The notes beneath the pieces were generated by a model. It had not been told where the DNA came from. It did no database searches and saw only the letters and a list, made by a program, of their open reading frames with translations. Both the position numbers and the translations under genes were made by a program. From positions 34,878,634 to 34,942,633 of the forward strand of contig CM076260.1 in assembly GCA_038380795.1 (NCBI GenBank): a stretch of 64,000 nucleotides of DNA, written 5' to 3'. Origin of the DNA: Pyrocephalus nanus (lineage: Eukaryota; Chordata; Aves; Passeriformes; Tyrannidae). This document shows, piece by piece, positions 38,501 through 49,095 of the stretch (within the stretch, counting starts at the first letter, position 1; each line of letters starts with the position of its first letter).

Positions 38501-40429
38501 AACTTAATTTAGCTGGCCAAGGTTCTGTCAGGAGACACAGGATTGTCAGCTTACCTTTTAATTTCAGTTCCCTTGCTGTTATCACTAGATAAATTGTCAC
38601 TGCTTAGATTTTACATGATAAAAGTATGTTTTCTTTATGCTTACCTAATTCTTAGTTGAATTGTTTCTTGGTTGAAACCAGTTGTTCCTTCACAACACTG
38701 AAGTGAAAAATCAATACTATTTCATACCCTTGTGATGTCTGGCACATTCAAAGCTTCATAGTCTAGACACTGTGCAAATTTACAGTAAAAACCTTTTCTC
38801 CCTTTCAGTAAGAGCCTCAGATATACAAGTGCTTGTTTTTTTACTGAATTACTATTCAGTTAGTGAGTTTTTGAAACCACTTATAATACTTTCTCATTAA
38901 TGAAATTGTGCTGACATTTTCACAGTAAAATCTGTGCTGTAGTATCTTAATTGGTCCCAGCTGGTTTCTTTGTTGTTGTTGTTGTTTTGGGGGGTTTGTT
39001 TTTGGTTGGTTTTCACCTTTTTTTGATAGGTGAAATATGCAGTTAGAATTTTTAACATTGAAAGATTTGGTTAAATAATTAAATATACAATATTAGAGGT
39101 AATTTGAGTGGACTGGTCGATAAGAACAACTAAATATCTCTCAGATCTGACACTACAGTGGGGAGCTGAGCAGAACAGGAAAGTAATCACAGTGTTATGT
39201 AATAACACCATGTAAAGTCATCAGTGTCTTGATCAATAGCATTTTGTGTAGCAGATTTCTAATCAGAGGCAATATTTATGAAGTATTCTTCTGCTTACCA
39301 GGTTTGAGGTTCAGTTCATTCTTTCACAACCAACAAAGGACTGGGTGGGTAAACATGGGAAGATTTCTTCACCTCTTCTCTCTGAGTTTGTGAAAAGAAG
39401 CAGAAAGGACTCCAAAGTGCTTATCTGCATCTGTGGTCCAACACCTTTTACAGAACAAGGAGTACAGTGAGTATTTTGAATGATGAACAAGAAAGCAAAG
39501 AATTTTAAAAAATTTTATCACCTAATCAGCTGTAGTGTTTCTGATTTGGTAGCCTTTCAAAGATGGCCTTACATTTTCTGCTTTGCAAGAAAACTTTAAA
39601 AATATTTTAAGATGTAAACAAAAATGTAAAAAAAAAAAGAATTTAAAGATATCACTTGGCATCATACTTGAGGAATATGTTTATATTTAGTGTGTAGCTA
39701 AGTAAGAATCAGAAATATGTAAGTTTCATGAGTTCTAGTAAATTGTACAGAACTTTGTAAGAGCATCTCTTTCATAGTGACTGGTTTTCCCTAAGGCTTT
39801 AAATGCTGCTTTTAATTTGATGTTCATAGAAAAGTTGCAGTAATAGGAAATAAGCTTTCTGTGTTGGTGTTAGCTTGACAAATTAAGTTATAGAAGTAAA
39901 GTTCAAAGCAATTGTTCTATACAAACATTTCTCTTGCTTATTTTTTTAATTAATGCATTTGTTTATGTCCGTATGTAATACTTTTCTTATATTATGTGCA
40001 TATTTAGAGATAAACATCCTCTAACTTTCTCTTGCCCAGCTCCAAAATATTGAACCAATATGACATCACTTGAATTTCTGCAGTCCTCCTGAAGTCAAGG
40101 TGGATTTAATGGAGGGTGGAATTGGCCAATAATAATGCTGCCTCTTTGGAAATCTGAGATAATTCAAATATCTATTTATTTTTAGAAATTGCTTTCAGGA
40201 TCCAAAAAGTTAATGTAGTGTATCTGAGCTCCTTGGCATTGTTTCATTAATATATTTGCAGAGGTAAATGTCATTGTGCATGTTGGAATGAAAACAAGAT
40301 GGTTGCTGATCTCTGTCTGTGGTGGGTTTTGAGTTCCAAATATTAATATTGCCAATTTGATTTGTGACTTTCAGGTGTCTAAAGGATCTTGGATACTCCC
40401 AAGAAGAGATACATGCTTTTACCGCATAA
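8119..40429 (+). CDS. CYB5R4: CYB5R4 (Ncb5or), cytochrome b5 / b5 reductase fusion, 16 coding exons
   Basis: This flavohaem NAD(P)H oxidoreductase of the endoplasmic reticulum passes electrons from NAD(P)H through FAD to its own b5 haem. In mammals it is linked to fatty-acid desaturation and beta-cell redox protection. Joining 16 exons gives 523 residues in one frame, against about 521 in human. The order is a short N-terminal tail, a cytochrome b5 domain (about 50-130) with haem ligands His89 in YHPGGEDE and His112 in VHRWVNYE, a variable linker (about 131-168), a CS domain starting at SYDWFQT (171), then a b5-reductase domain. The reductase has the FAD motif KPYTP (326-330), the nucleotide-binding GGTGFTPM (400-407) and [10 protein letters not shown] (495-504). 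The protein ends in FTA, as in mammals. No frameshift or lost catalytic residue is seen. The gene spans about 32 kb, compact relative to the mammalian gene, as usual in birds. Confidence 0.97.
9297..9450 (+). CDS. CYB5R4: CYB5R4 coding exon 2
   Basis: It lies between TTTCAG and the donor GTTGGT, a weaker-than-usual donor. It encodes residues 26-76 plus one base of Gly77, including SLMDWIRL and the first half of the b5 domain up to CWICIR. Confidence 0.94.
9451..12271. other. CYB5R4 intron 2
   Basis: This 2.8 kb intron holds a CAA-rich microsatellite at about 9521-9544 and a shortened RFX-like palindrome GTTGCATAGCAAC at 11577-11589. I saw no other gene or clear transposon. Confidence 0.6.
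12272..12372 (+). CDS. CYB5R4: CYB5R4 coding exon 3
   Basis: It encodes residues 77-110 with the axial haem ligand His89 in the HPGG motif. The acceptor is TTTTTTCAG and the donor GTGAGA; the exon ends in phase 0. Confidence 0.96.
14403..14487 (+). CDS. CYB5R4: CYB5R4 coding exon 4
   Basis: It encodes residues 111-138, starting with VHRWVNYE, which carries the second haem ligand His112. It ends in the linker before GTGAGT. The acceptor has a weak pyrimidine tract (TTAACATAG). Confidence 0.95.
14719..14747. repeat. TG microsatellite in intron 4
   Basis: Interrupted GT/TG repeats. Confidence 0.85.
15819..16275 (-). mobile_element. CR1 LINE 3' fragment (intron 4)
   Basis: It reads on the minus strand. 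The left edge carries the CR1 3' end signature (AGGTTGGAAAAGACCTCCAA, then GAGTCCAACC). The body gives the usual CR1 3' region, including CTTTTCTCCAGGCTGAACA and the CCCTTCCCTGGACA block. It is 5'-truncated with no functional ORF; the short frames here are remnants. Confidence 0.92.
16648..16721. repeat. 38-bp tandem duplication in intron 4
   Basis: The unit beginning GCTGGAAGATTTGTGGTTGT starts at 16648 and again at 16686. The two copies are near identical, with one clear substitution (CTTAGG versus CTAAGG). Confidence 0.9.
18590..18631 (+). CDS. CYB5R4: CYB5R4 coding exon 5 (42 bp linker exon)
   Basis: It sits between CTTTTAG and GTAAGT and encodes the linker segment [14 protein letters not shown]. 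Both boundaries are phase 1, so skipping it would preserve the frame. Confidence 0.88.
20892..20909. repeat. Poly-A run in intron 5
   Basis: Eighteen A residues lie about 85 bp before exon 6. There is no obvious retroposed gene beside them. Confidence 0.9.
20994..21048 (+). CDS. CYB5R4: CYB5R4 coding exon 6 (linker)
   Basis: It follows TTTGTAG and precedes GTAAGC. It encodes [18 protein letters not shown] and two bases of Ser171, matching the variable linker before the CS domain. Confidence 0.9.
22407..22464 (+). CDS. CYB5R4: CYB5R4 coding exon 7
   Basis: This is the start of the CS domain: [19 protein letters not shown]. It follows TTTTACAG and precedes GTAAGT, ending in phase 0. Confidence 0.95.
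22577..22670 (+). CDS. CYB5R4: CYB5R4 coding exon 8
   Basis: This is the CS-domain continuation beginning [10 protein letters not shown]. The acceptor is TATGAAAG, which has a poor adjacent pyrimidine tract but a T-rich run just upstream. The donor is GTAGGT. The intron before it is only 112 bp. Confidence 0.92.
23174..23190. repeat. TG microsatellite in intron 8
   Basis: A TGTG run lies shortly upstream of micro-exon 9. Confidence 0.8.
23254..23286 (+). CDS. CYB5R4: CYB5R4 coding exon 9 (33 bp micro-exon)
   Basis: It lies between TTATTTCAG and GTAATT and encodes [11 protein letters not shown] within the CS domain, aligning with the mammalian GLSHEVQED region. It is phase 1 on both sides. 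Confidence 0.88.
23335..23398 (+). mobile_element. CR1 3' end stub (intron 9)
   Basis: GTTGAACTTCAGTAATCCTT and then CTCCCTTCCAA and ATTCTGTGATTCT match the extreme 3' end of CR1 on the plus strand. It lies only about 50 bp downstream of exon 9. Confidence 0.75.
24046..24168 (+). CDS. CYB5R4: CYB5R4 coding exon 10
   Basis: It encodes the end of the CS domain ([14 protein letters not shown]) and the connector to the reductase domain. The acceptor is CTTTTAG and the donor GTAAGC. Confidence 0.95.
24169..26770. other. CYB5R4 intron 10, left part
   Basis: No gene is seen. It includes an AT-rich near-palindromic tract at 25498-25590 built from repeated ATAAGGTATAA and TTATATAA units. Confidence 0.55.
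26771..27814 (+). mobile_element. Solo LTR of an avian endogenous retrovirus, with 6-bp target duplication
   Basis: A long terminal repeat of about 1032 bp (26777-27808) begins TGGG and ends AGCA. GTATTA flanks it directly on both sides (26771-26776 and 27809-27814), as expected for a 6-bp class II-type target duplication. Internal landmarks are a TATTTAAG promoter-like box at 26965 and AATAAA at 27617-27622, so the LTR is oriented as the host gene. The sequence resembles LTRs common in songbird genomes. No gag, pol or env sequence is present. Confidence 0.82.
29340..29540 (-). pseudogene. CR1 reverse-transcriptase fragment (decayed)
   Basis: On the minus strand, about 29400-29470 reads KSMEPDKM followed by [12 protein letters not shown]. 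This resembles the KSMGPDEMHPRVLRELADEVA-type segment of CR1 ORF2 reverse transcriptase. The fragment is interrupted and non-functional. Confidence 0.65.
29545..29880 (-). mobile_element. CR1 3' region fragment (intron 10)
   Basis: Minus-strand CR1 sequence: the plus-strand text CTAAATTTCCCCTCCTTCAG and CCTTGTCCTATCA is characteristic. It abuts the reverse-transcriptase piece in an order that does not match a single intact element, so two insertions or a rearrangement are likely. The right edge is uncertain. Confidence 0.65.
30916..31056 (+). CDS. CYB5R4: CYB5R4 coding exon 11
   Basis: This is the start of the ferredoxin-reductase-type FAD domain, with [18 protein letters not shown] and [10 protein letters not shown]. 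It follows the longest intron of the gene (6.7 kb), which carries a solo LTR. Confidence 0.96.
32210..32362 (+). CDS. CYB5R4: CYB5R4 coding exon 12
   Basis: It carries the FAD-binding motif KPYTP (326-330) and ends in LDHLQIG. The segment between PYTPV and [10 protein letters not shown] is divergent from mammals. The donor is GTAAGT. Confidence 0.96.
32966..33116 (+). CDS. CYB5R4: CYB5R4 coding exon 13
   Basis: It encodes SNPEGNFK and the nucleotide-binding GGTGFTPM motif (400-407). The acceptor is AATAAG after an AT-rich tract and the donor is GTATGT. Confidence 0.96.
33117..36480. other. CYB5R4 intron 13, left part
   Basis: No gene or clear transposon was recognised by eye. The short open frames lack motifs. 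Confidence 0.5.
36485..37021 (+). mobile_element. CR1 LINE fragment (intron 13)
   Basis: This plus-strand CR1 starts in the end of ORF2 / 3' region (GAATATTGTGTGCGGTTTTG). It continues through CTGTTCAGCCTGGAGGAGAG and ends with the octamer pair ATTCTGTGATTCTGTG at 37005-37020. No functional protein remains. Confidence 0.92.
37826..37912 (+). CDS. CYB5R4: CYB5R4 coding exon 14
   Basis: It encodes [17 protein letters not shown], almost unchanged from mammals. It starts after a 13-T tract and AAG. The donor GTATTT is non-optimal and phase 2. Confidence 0.96.
39302..39466 (+). CDS. CYB5R4: CYB5R4 coding exon 15
   Basis: It encodes the NAD(P)H-binding C-terminal part, including [11 protein letters not shown] and [10 protein letters not shown] (495-504). 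The acceptor is CTTACCAG and the donor GTGAGT. Confidence 0.96.
40375..40429 (+). CDS. CYB5R4: CYB5R4 terminal coding exon 16
   Basis: It encodes the last 17 residues after the split Gln506, closing IHAFTA and TAA. The acceptor is ACTTTCAG. Confidence 0.96.
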
Positions 40430-41000
40430 ACCTGTATGAGGATATCAATGTTTGTTTGTATGATTCAGTGTTATTTATTTACCTTCATGAATTTAAATAA
40501 GTGAGAAGCAATTTTGTAAGACTTGAAATTTCATTCTTGGTACCAAACTATTTCTCTGAAGAATTATATCTTTGAAAAAAAATTTATATTGTGTTTTATC
40601 TTCTTTTTGTAAATATTTTTGCAATGCTTAAGTCATCCAGGGTATTAATTTATTGTAGAGGCAAGCAAAAAATTATAGTATACATTACATAAGATATTTC
40701 ATGTTGTTGGTTTTATGAGAATTCTTAAATTTATGAAAAGCGATGATTTAGGTTTTGACTTGATAAAGCTTATTATTTCTTACTGTAAAATGTCCTAAGA
40801 GCAATACTGTGTGAAATTAAATATTGCACTGTAACTCAGGTAACTGGGCATTGAAAAATGTTCTTTTTCATCTGATGTCCCTATTTGACTTGCAAGTGAT
40901 CCAGATAAATTTTTGGCTTTGTAAACAAAGAATAAAAGTACCTTTGGTAAAATATAAAATTTACATCAAGTAATAAAAAAAATAATAATTTTACATTACT
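40430..41000 (+). other. CYB5R4 3' untranslated region
   Basis: This AT-rich sequence follows the stop. The first good signal is AATAAA at 40931-40936, with another at 40972-40977, so cleavage is expected between about 40950 and 41000. The exact end cannot be seen from sequence alone. Confidence 0.7.
40931..40977 (+). terminator. Tandem polyadenylation signals of CYB5R4
   Basis: AATAAA occurs at 40931-40936 and again at 40972-40977, followed by a T-rich region at about 40990-41030. Confidence 0.75.
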
Positions 41001-41660
41001 TTGTGCATTTCTGTAATTTTTCTCGTATTTTCCACAAGCTTAGTACACCATCTGAGAACTCAAAACAGAGACACAGAGTCTTGGTCTCCCACAAAATTTC
41101 CCATGTAAACTCACTGGTTTCGGGCAACCCTTGTCATCAGACATTCTGAGCGTAAAAACAGCTTAAACCCCACAGATACCAGGGTCAGGACCATAGAAAT
41201 ATATAAAAATATTTGACAGGTTGCATTACTATTATATGAGGTTATTTTATTTAAATCATTTATTTAAATCATTTACTGCATTACTAAAAGTGTACTATCA
41301 TGAGAAAATAATCTGTTGTCTAATAGCAGTTTGGATTAAAAATCAGTAAAGCAGCTCTTCCCCTTCTAAATGTCAGTAATATCTGTGTGCATTGTTTTGT
41401 ATGACATCCAGTACTCTTTATGTCCTCCTGTTGTGCTGAATTGGTATTTCTTCCTCCTAAGCAGCCAGCTTGTAGCTGTGGCATTAATACTTCGGCATTC
41501 AAGAAAAATGTTTTGGTGTTTTAGTAACCTTTAAAAAGGTTAAATAGCTATCTGACAGTGACTGGCTATGCTAAACTGAACTGTCATCGCTTCAGTGCCC
41601 CGTGTTTATTGGGCTTGAAGTTAAAAAAGGATCTGAGTGTCAGTCATTGCCTATAGGAAA
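41001..41660. other. Intergenic DNA downstream of CYB5R4
   Basis: AT-rich, with a short direct duplication TTTAAATCATTTA near 41250-41278. No gene is seen. Confidence 0.55.
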
Positions 41661-41666
41661 CAAGTT

Positions 41667-42178
41667 CACAGAATCATTAAGGGTGGAAAAGACCTCCAGC
41701 ATCTTCGAGTCCAACCTGTGACCGGTGCCCACCTTGTCACCCAATCCACTGCATGGAGTGCCATGTCCAACCATTCCTTGGACACCTCCAAGGACAGGGA
41801 CTCCACCACCTCCCTGGGCAGCCCCTTCCATTGCCTGACAAGCCTTTCAGTGAAGATATTTTCCCAATACTCAACCTGAACCTCCCCTGGCACAACTTGA
41901 AGCAGTTTTCCTCTCATCCTGTTCCTTGTTCCCTGGGAGCAGAGCCTGAGCCCCACCTGTCTCCACCTTCCTGTCAGGGAGTTGCAGAGAGTGAGAAGGT
42001 CCCCCATGAGCCTCTTTTTCTCCAAGCTGAGCCCTCCCAGCTCACTCCGCTGCTCCAGCCCCTTTCCCAGCTCTGTTCCCTTCCCTGGCCACTGTGCAGC
42101 CCCTCAACGTCTCTCTTGCAGTGAGGACCCAGAACTGGATGCAGCATTTGAGGTGGTACATCAGCAGTGCCCAGCACT
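41667..42178 (-). mobile_element. CR1 LINE 3' fragment
   Basis: Minus-strand CR1 beginning at its 3' end with CACAGAATCATTAAGGGTGG. It runs through CCACCTCCCTGGGCAGCCCC and the GCCTCTTTTTCTCCAAGCTG block to about 42178. The open frames on both strands are remnants. Confidence 0.93.
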
Positions 42179-42925
42179 GAAACGGCATTAAATCACAATC
42201 TCTCATTCTTCTCTTGCAGATAGATCTGTAAGCTGGCTCTTGCAGCTGCAGGGTGTGGAAAAAGAATATTTTTGATTCCACCTACAGTCTTCATTCCTCT
42301 AACTTTGTCAAGGATGATATCCCTATGGGGATTCCTTCTAGACTGCTTCATGAGGACCTCTTTTAGCATGGAATTCTATTTTTTCAATTGAGAAAATACC
42401 TGTTTAAGTATCTTTTTGCAACAATTGAAATCCAGATCACGTTCAAGACAGTAGTTGAGAGCAATAATAATTTGAAGTCTGTAGTGGAGTTAAGTGGAGG
42501 GACACTCTTTTCCAAGTTCCAAAGTGGACTTTCTGCTGACATGAGCAGAGTTGCTTGTTTCCCCCAGGACAGGCTCTCAAAATTTCAGGCGCTTCGAGGA
42601 TTTTTCAGATGTAATTTAGCATTAATTGCCATACTTCTAAAAGCCTCTCATTTTCTTTAAAGTTTTGAATAGATCTGTTATTACTCATTACTTTGCGCGA
42701 GTAGCTTAGCAACAAATGGTCATTTGACCTTACTTCAGCTTTCTAATCTGCATATGATACAATTTGTTAAAAATGCCTGGAGTGTATCTTCAAGTTTTAC
42801 TTATATTGTTCTAATTATTAGAAGACTTGCTAAAGTTATAAAGACTTGTTGCAGATTATAAATTTTATAATACATTCCTAGAATGATGGACACCAGGCTG
42901 AGCAGCTGAAATAAAGACTTATTTA

Positions 42926-43356
42926 TCATAGAATTATAGAACCAGCTGGGTTGGAAAAGACCTCTGAGATCATCAAGTCCAACCCTTGGGAGCTGGATGT
43001 GTTTAGCCTGGTGAAAAGGAGGCTGAGGGGAGACCTTACTGCTCTCTACAACTACCCAAAAGGAAGTTGTAGCCGGGTGGGAGTCAGTCTCTTCTCCCAG
43101 GTAACCAGCAACAGGATGAGAGGACATAGTCTCAAGCTGTGCCAAGGGAGGTTCTGGTTGGACATCAGAATTTCATTATAGAAAGGGTTGTTAAGCATTG
43201 AAATGGATTGGCCAGGGAGGTGGTGGAGTCACCGTCCCTGAAGTGTTCAAGAAATGACAGGATCAGTGCCATGGTTTGGTTGATGAAATGGTGATCAGTC
43301 AAAGGTTGGACTTGATGATTTTAGAGGTCTTTTCCAACTTAAATGATTCTGTGATT
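42926..43356. mobile_element. Inverted pair of CR1 fragments
   Basis: A minus-strand 3' CR1 stub (about 42926-42987) is joined directly to a plus-strand CR1 fragment (about 42988-43356) ending at GATTCTGTGATT. As a result the 38-bp cores at 42950-42987 and 43301-43338 are near-perfect reverse complements. Both pieces are non-coding remnants. Confidence 0.85.
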
Positions 43357-44832
43357 ACTGCAGCTGTTCTGTGTTCATGTGTGAGTTCATGTTTATAAGG
43401 TATATCACAAAGCAGCTTGTTTGACTTATAAAACATGCCAGAGAAATAAAGTACTTAAAATCTTCAGATGAGTGCTTCCAGCACATTTCTTCAACTATTC
43501 TGTGCTTAGATGAATATCAGCATGTGTTTTACACACAAAACAATTATCTCTGCTCATATAAGCACTAACTTAGAGCTCATTTTCTTTTCCTTTGTAGGAT
43601 GATGTTGAAAGTATCATGACTGCTTTTGTCAAGTTGAGATACTTTCCTATTCTTTCATCCATACACATTATTACATGTTTGAAAGATATGAGGCAAGGGG
43701 TAAAACGACAGAAAAAAAAAAAAAATAAACACCTTACAGTGCAGAGTTTTGCCTGTCAATTTTAATCTCCCCAGAGCAGGATTTAGCTTGAAAGTGAGCT
43801 GTCTAAAATGAGGTGCCTGAAGCTGAGCTACTTTTCTGAGCTCCCTTTGTAATCACTAGAATTCAAATCAGCATAGCCTGTGCAGGTCTTAGAGCTGGTT
43901 CAGCTGTGCTGAGGTGTGGGATTCAGAGTGCCTAGGGCCATTTGAGATGTTCACCTATCCACAGTATCTTTCATGTTGGTTGGTTGGTTTATTGGTTTTT
44001 CCATCAGTTCACGCCTGTCAGACGATGTTTGCTATACATCTGAAGCCCAGTTCACTGCCTAAATCTCCTATCTTGCTGTTTAGGTCTTTGATCACTGGTG
44101 ATGTAATGCAACAATATCTGACTGGAGCTGAAGTAGAGATTTTTCCAAGTGTCTGGAAAAATCCTTTGCATTTTATATCCTTTGGCTGTATCCTTTGGAG
44201 TCTTTCTGTGACAATAGTTACAAAGTGCTGTGAAAGCAGGTGTGGGTTTTAATTTATTTTAACTGTCTTCAGGTTTTTCCTGTATATTTTTATTAAATAT
44301 ATATATATGCCCTCCTAAAGGATTAATAGTGTTATGATTTTCCTGATATTGCTTTAAGTGGTCTTGATAACTGTTTTCACGCAATCATCCGCAAGAATAA
44401 TCCTGCTTCATTTTATTCCTTTCTACAGATATTTAAATCTACTTGTAGGAGGGGTTATGTCATTTTCTGGGTCAGTCTGGAGAAATTTGGATTGAAAAAA
44501 ACCCCAGAATTCTCTGTATCCCCGTCCTTTCAACTTCTTGAGAAAATATAAATATTAAAGTTGCCAATCACTAAGAGAAATAAACCTCAATTTATGTTTT
44601 TACAGAGCTGTCTTGGAGTGTGTGATCAGTGGCTTAACACTCCAGCCAGAGTCCAAATTTACTCAGTCATGAGCCAGAGTAAATATTCCCTGGCTGTTTT
44701 GCCATACAGTCACATGCATATGCAACACAGATTCTCTTAGTTAACTACCTGCCTTTCATTCTTTGATTTTCCTGTTACTGGACAAATTTCATGTTTTGCC
44801 AGCTGAAGTTTCAGGGCAGGTCTGGGTGCTTA

Positions 44833-44894
44833 GTTCCTATGGAAACAGACTAATGTCTTCACACAAACTGGACATGCTGAGTTGCTGTGGCAAC
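44833..44894. promoter_or_regulatory. Two RFX/X-box-like palindromes
   Basis: GTTGCTGTGGCAAC (44881-44894) has exact GTTGC/GCAAC half sites. GTTCCTATGGAAAC (44833-44846) is a degenerate version 48 bp upstream. The RFX consensus is GTTRCCATRGYAAC. The role is inferred; no promoter is nearby. Confidence 0.4.
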
Positions 44895-47800
44895 ACAGGT
44901 AAGAAATTCTAGTAGGTGTAGAAAATGTTGAGTCCGTGCTGACTGCTAAGTTTGAGCATCTGGCATCTGCCAGGAGCTGGTGCTGAGTGGCCCAGAAGGG
45001 AGTGGAGAGCACTCTAGGATGCAAATGATGGCCTTAAACCTTTAAAACAGCAGAATCTCCCTCACAGCTTGCATATCATTCTGCATTTAATGACAAGAAA
45101 TGCACTTGCCTTGTGCGTTGTGTAGCTTCCCAGGGGATTTGTAGATTCTGTTATTGATGACTGGGCTTGTAGAGGTCAAAGAGGAATGTCTGGTTTTTGT
45201 CACCAACTTACAAATGTTTCTAATTGAAATGTACCAGCTGGCAATCCTATCTATATTTGCATCTGGAGACAGAAAACAGGGTCTTGTTGGAAATATTTTC
45301 TCCTATTTGAAATAAGGAATGCATTTCAAATGCAGTGAGAAGAGGCAAGGAAGATCTAGTCATTGTGAATTTAAAAGCAAGTAAAACAAGAAGTTTGAAT
45401 CACTTACAGAAGATACAAAGATATGTACATATTCATATGGCAGAAAATGGGGTGTAGGAAAGAGACTTGAGATAATGTGATAGAGGGATAACTAACATCA
45501 TGCTGCTTGAATTGACTAAACTGTTAGTCATGCAAGAGAAACTTTTACCAATGTATATTTAAAGACAGGTAAAGCACAGTATGATATGATTTTTCGCCTC
45601 ACTAAGTCAGAAGTGGTGTCTGGCTCATTCCCAAAAAAGAGGAAGAAAGGTTGCTAAACCAATTGACCAGATCAGGATGGGTAGAAGGGGGTCATCTTGC
45701 TTCCCCTTCTGACCTGCTCTGAACTGTGTCCCACTTGATCAAGCAAAGGTCAGTGCAGAACACAAAGTCAAACTTTGAGCATCAGCTCCAAAAGAGATGA
45801 AGAGGAGACAAACCATTTTAGAGAAGGATCATCTGTTTCAGTTGTGAAAACTACACCCCTGAGTGGTGATCATTGCAAGAAAAGTGTTCCAGGGAGATTC
45901 TGTTTTGATGAATGCTCCAAAATGGCAATACATGAGATGTGAGTGACACCTCTAAATGTAGGCTGTTTGGGTAATGAAAAGAAATTATGTCCAGGAAGGT
46001 AATAATCTAATGGCTTCTGTTCATTATAAAATGAAAAAAAGCCTTTATGTTTTGAATGATCCATTCAGATCTAAATGCTCTTAGCCTTCAGTAAGGGAAA
46101 GGAAAGAAGTGTATATACAATGTAACTGTGTTAAATTTTTGGAGGAAGACTTCTCAAAATTAGGAACCTGAAGGTAGATACCTAAATGCAGAGGCATGAA
46201 AACTAAGTCTTAGAGGCAGAAAGAGCAGTTGAGTTCCTCAGTGCCCAGCAGTGTGAGCATGTGTTGTTGTCATGTGTGTCTTAAGGAAGACTTCTACGTC
46301 TCCTGCCTCCACAGCAGGCTGAACCACTGTTGAAAATTGCATCCAGTGCTTCTGATAGCTCAGACTGTTTGGAGCAGTGGAATATGCTCCTAAATACCAC
46401 TCGCTGCAAATTTTACGTAAGGTAGTTTTCACCTGCCACCTCCCCTTAGCCATTCAACAAGACGTGTGAATAAAAGCAGAGCAGATTCTTTGTGGCAGGC
46501 ATGTTTTAAGTCCAAAAAGGGCTTAAGTAACCATCTTAAATCCATCTACTGTCCCCTCAAGATTCTACATCACTCCTCCCAGGAAAAATAAGTTTAATAA
46601 CAGGATTTTGGTGCACTAGACAAATGAACAATGTTCTTTTTTGGTGCAGAGATTCCTGTGAAATTATTTTCCTGCAAAGAATACTGAATAGTGAAATCTT
46701 AAATAACAAGTTTCCTGGGTAAGTCATACTAATATGCAGAGATTCCTCTGCATATATTGAAACCAGTGAAACTATTTTAATAATATCTTCCCTGCTGTTT
46801 TTTCACAAACTGTAGAAAACTTGCCAGCAAAGCTTCAGAGTTTATGTGCTGAATTACTCCCATGTCCTCTTCTTGAGAAACAACCAGGGACTTGACCAGC
46901 CCTCCCAAGCTTGCATCCTGGAAACCACGCAGCTCAGTGTAGGCTGCTTTGTCTCTGTTCAGGCACTTAATGGGAGGGATACTGGTACTATAGGACTGGT
47001 ACTCTACTAGCTTTGGACTTTGTGAATATAGTAAAGATGGACCCTGCCAAAATGCTTTTGCAAACTTTATAGTGTTTACCTAATATTAAGTAACAAAATC
47101 TAGGGAATTTCAGTAGTAGGATTTCTCTGGCTGAGTCCAGTTGGGGTAGGCAAGAATTGCTGAAAGTGTTTTATGTGCTGTGCAGGAGAGGAGGCAGACT
47201 GGACTGGCTGGCAGTGCACCATGGCTTCTGAGTTGTATCAATCCGGTTTTGGAAGAAAATTGTTTACCTTGCTTCTTCTCTGCTTGTAGGACAGCAGCAC
47301 TATGCAGAACTGCAGAACAAGAGCAAGGAAGGGAATTCTGTATTGATAACATACCAGTTTCTGCTTATATATGACGTCTGGTGAATTGTTTTTCAGATTT
47401 GTTTATACATCTCTTTGCCCAGTGAGACTAATCTCTAGCTTAGGTTGCCTCATCAGGGCTGTTTTCTCAAAATGTCTCTCTACGTTACTCCCTCCAGTTT
47501 AAGGGCTCAAACCACCTCATATGCATGAACATAGCTTATGTACTCCACAGCAGACCTGTGTGTGTGTTTCTGTCCTCTGTGCTTAACACTGTGCTCACCA
47601 TTCTCCTTGGCAGCATGCTCCTCTGCTCCATGCTGCTCTCTTTCCTTTCCCCTTAAGCTGAGAAACTGATAAACAGAATCAAATTAAACTCAGATCAACC
47701 ATCACGAATTTCAGCCGTCTCCTCTTTCTGTTTCAGACATAAAGCTGATGTGCCTTCCTTTTTTTTCCTATTTCAGTTTGTCAAAGACAAGAAATAGCAT

Positions 47801-49095
47801 CTCCCAGCAAAGCACATCTTGTGAAGATAAAAAAAACACATCCCTTTAGCACATGACGGGGACATAAGAACACGGTGTCTTTCCTATGCAAGGGAAAGAT
47901 TTGCCAATCTCTTTTAAAAAGGCCTTGTAATGAAGGTGTAACTTATCTTGATGAGCACTTAAATCTGTGTAGCATTCCCTGTCCTTCTCTTAGTAAAATA
48001 AGAATAAGTTAGTAATAAAATGTCTCAGTGTATCTGTAGCTACGAAAGAGCTTCTCCCAGCCCAGCAAATAATTGCTTTGGAAAATAATTTCTTAAACAT
48101 TCATAACTAATAAAGATATGGCAACAAAGCTTGTAACTAGAGGCCAAACTTTTATATAGTCTCTTCCTGATTATTATTACTATGACTACTTCAAAGTGAC
48201 TGTAAAGAAAAATTGAGCGTGGCTCCTTTCCTTTTTTATCCTTTGCCAGAAGTCAAGAAAACCCATGAATCCTGTGCATAACTGCTTGCATTTTCAACTA
48301 GAAAATCTAGTTTTGGATATTCTTCAAGGTAGCAGAAAAGTTAATTAAATTTTTATACTGCAGGCTGAGGATGACTAAAAATAACCGCTTGAAATATGAT
48401 TTCATCAATTATTAACCTTTTGTTGACTACTAGTACTAAAGACACCGTTTTCAGCTTCCTCAGCCCATCAGCTGCCACTGAGAGAACTTAAAATGAACTC
48501 CACTTTGATATCCCAACATGTCCTCTGGCAAAATCGTGCAGCAGATTTAATGCTCCTGGTTTTGTCTGTGCTGCATCATAATGGCTGGTTTTTTGGTGTC
48601 ATTGAACCATACTTGTTATACCAAATGCCACAAACTAAGACTGAGGGATGGTTTAGATTTTGCTAGAACAGTTTAATCTATTAAAAAGCCAAACAATGTA
48701 TTAGAACAAGGCAGTGAGGTGTCCTGATCTGACATGCAAGCTGAATGCATCAGAGCCTTTTTTCTTTGAGGTGCCTGGCTTTGATTCTCTGTATTAGTTT
48801 CTGTAGTCCAGCCCTGAAAACCAGCTTGTGCCATGAACCTGGAAAATGCATGCAATCTTTCCTCTCTGCATATAGCAGAAATCCCGTTGACAGCATAGGG
48901 TGTGGGCATCTTGCCAGTTGCAGGGGTGCTTTTTTAATTTACAGGCATGGTTATGTAGAGGTTCAAGTCATCAGTGAATATCTATGCTCCCCAAAACATA
49001 TGTAGACATAGCAGAATAAGCAGGAGTTCCCTTAGATTTGAGGAATTAAAAAATAATTACCTGATTTGGTACCCTAATCCTGCAACAACTGGTTA

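Noticed and set aside
41666..42177. Cluster of 60-123 codon open frames downstream of CYB5R4
   Set aside because: These are CR1 3' sequence read in several frames, not a gene.
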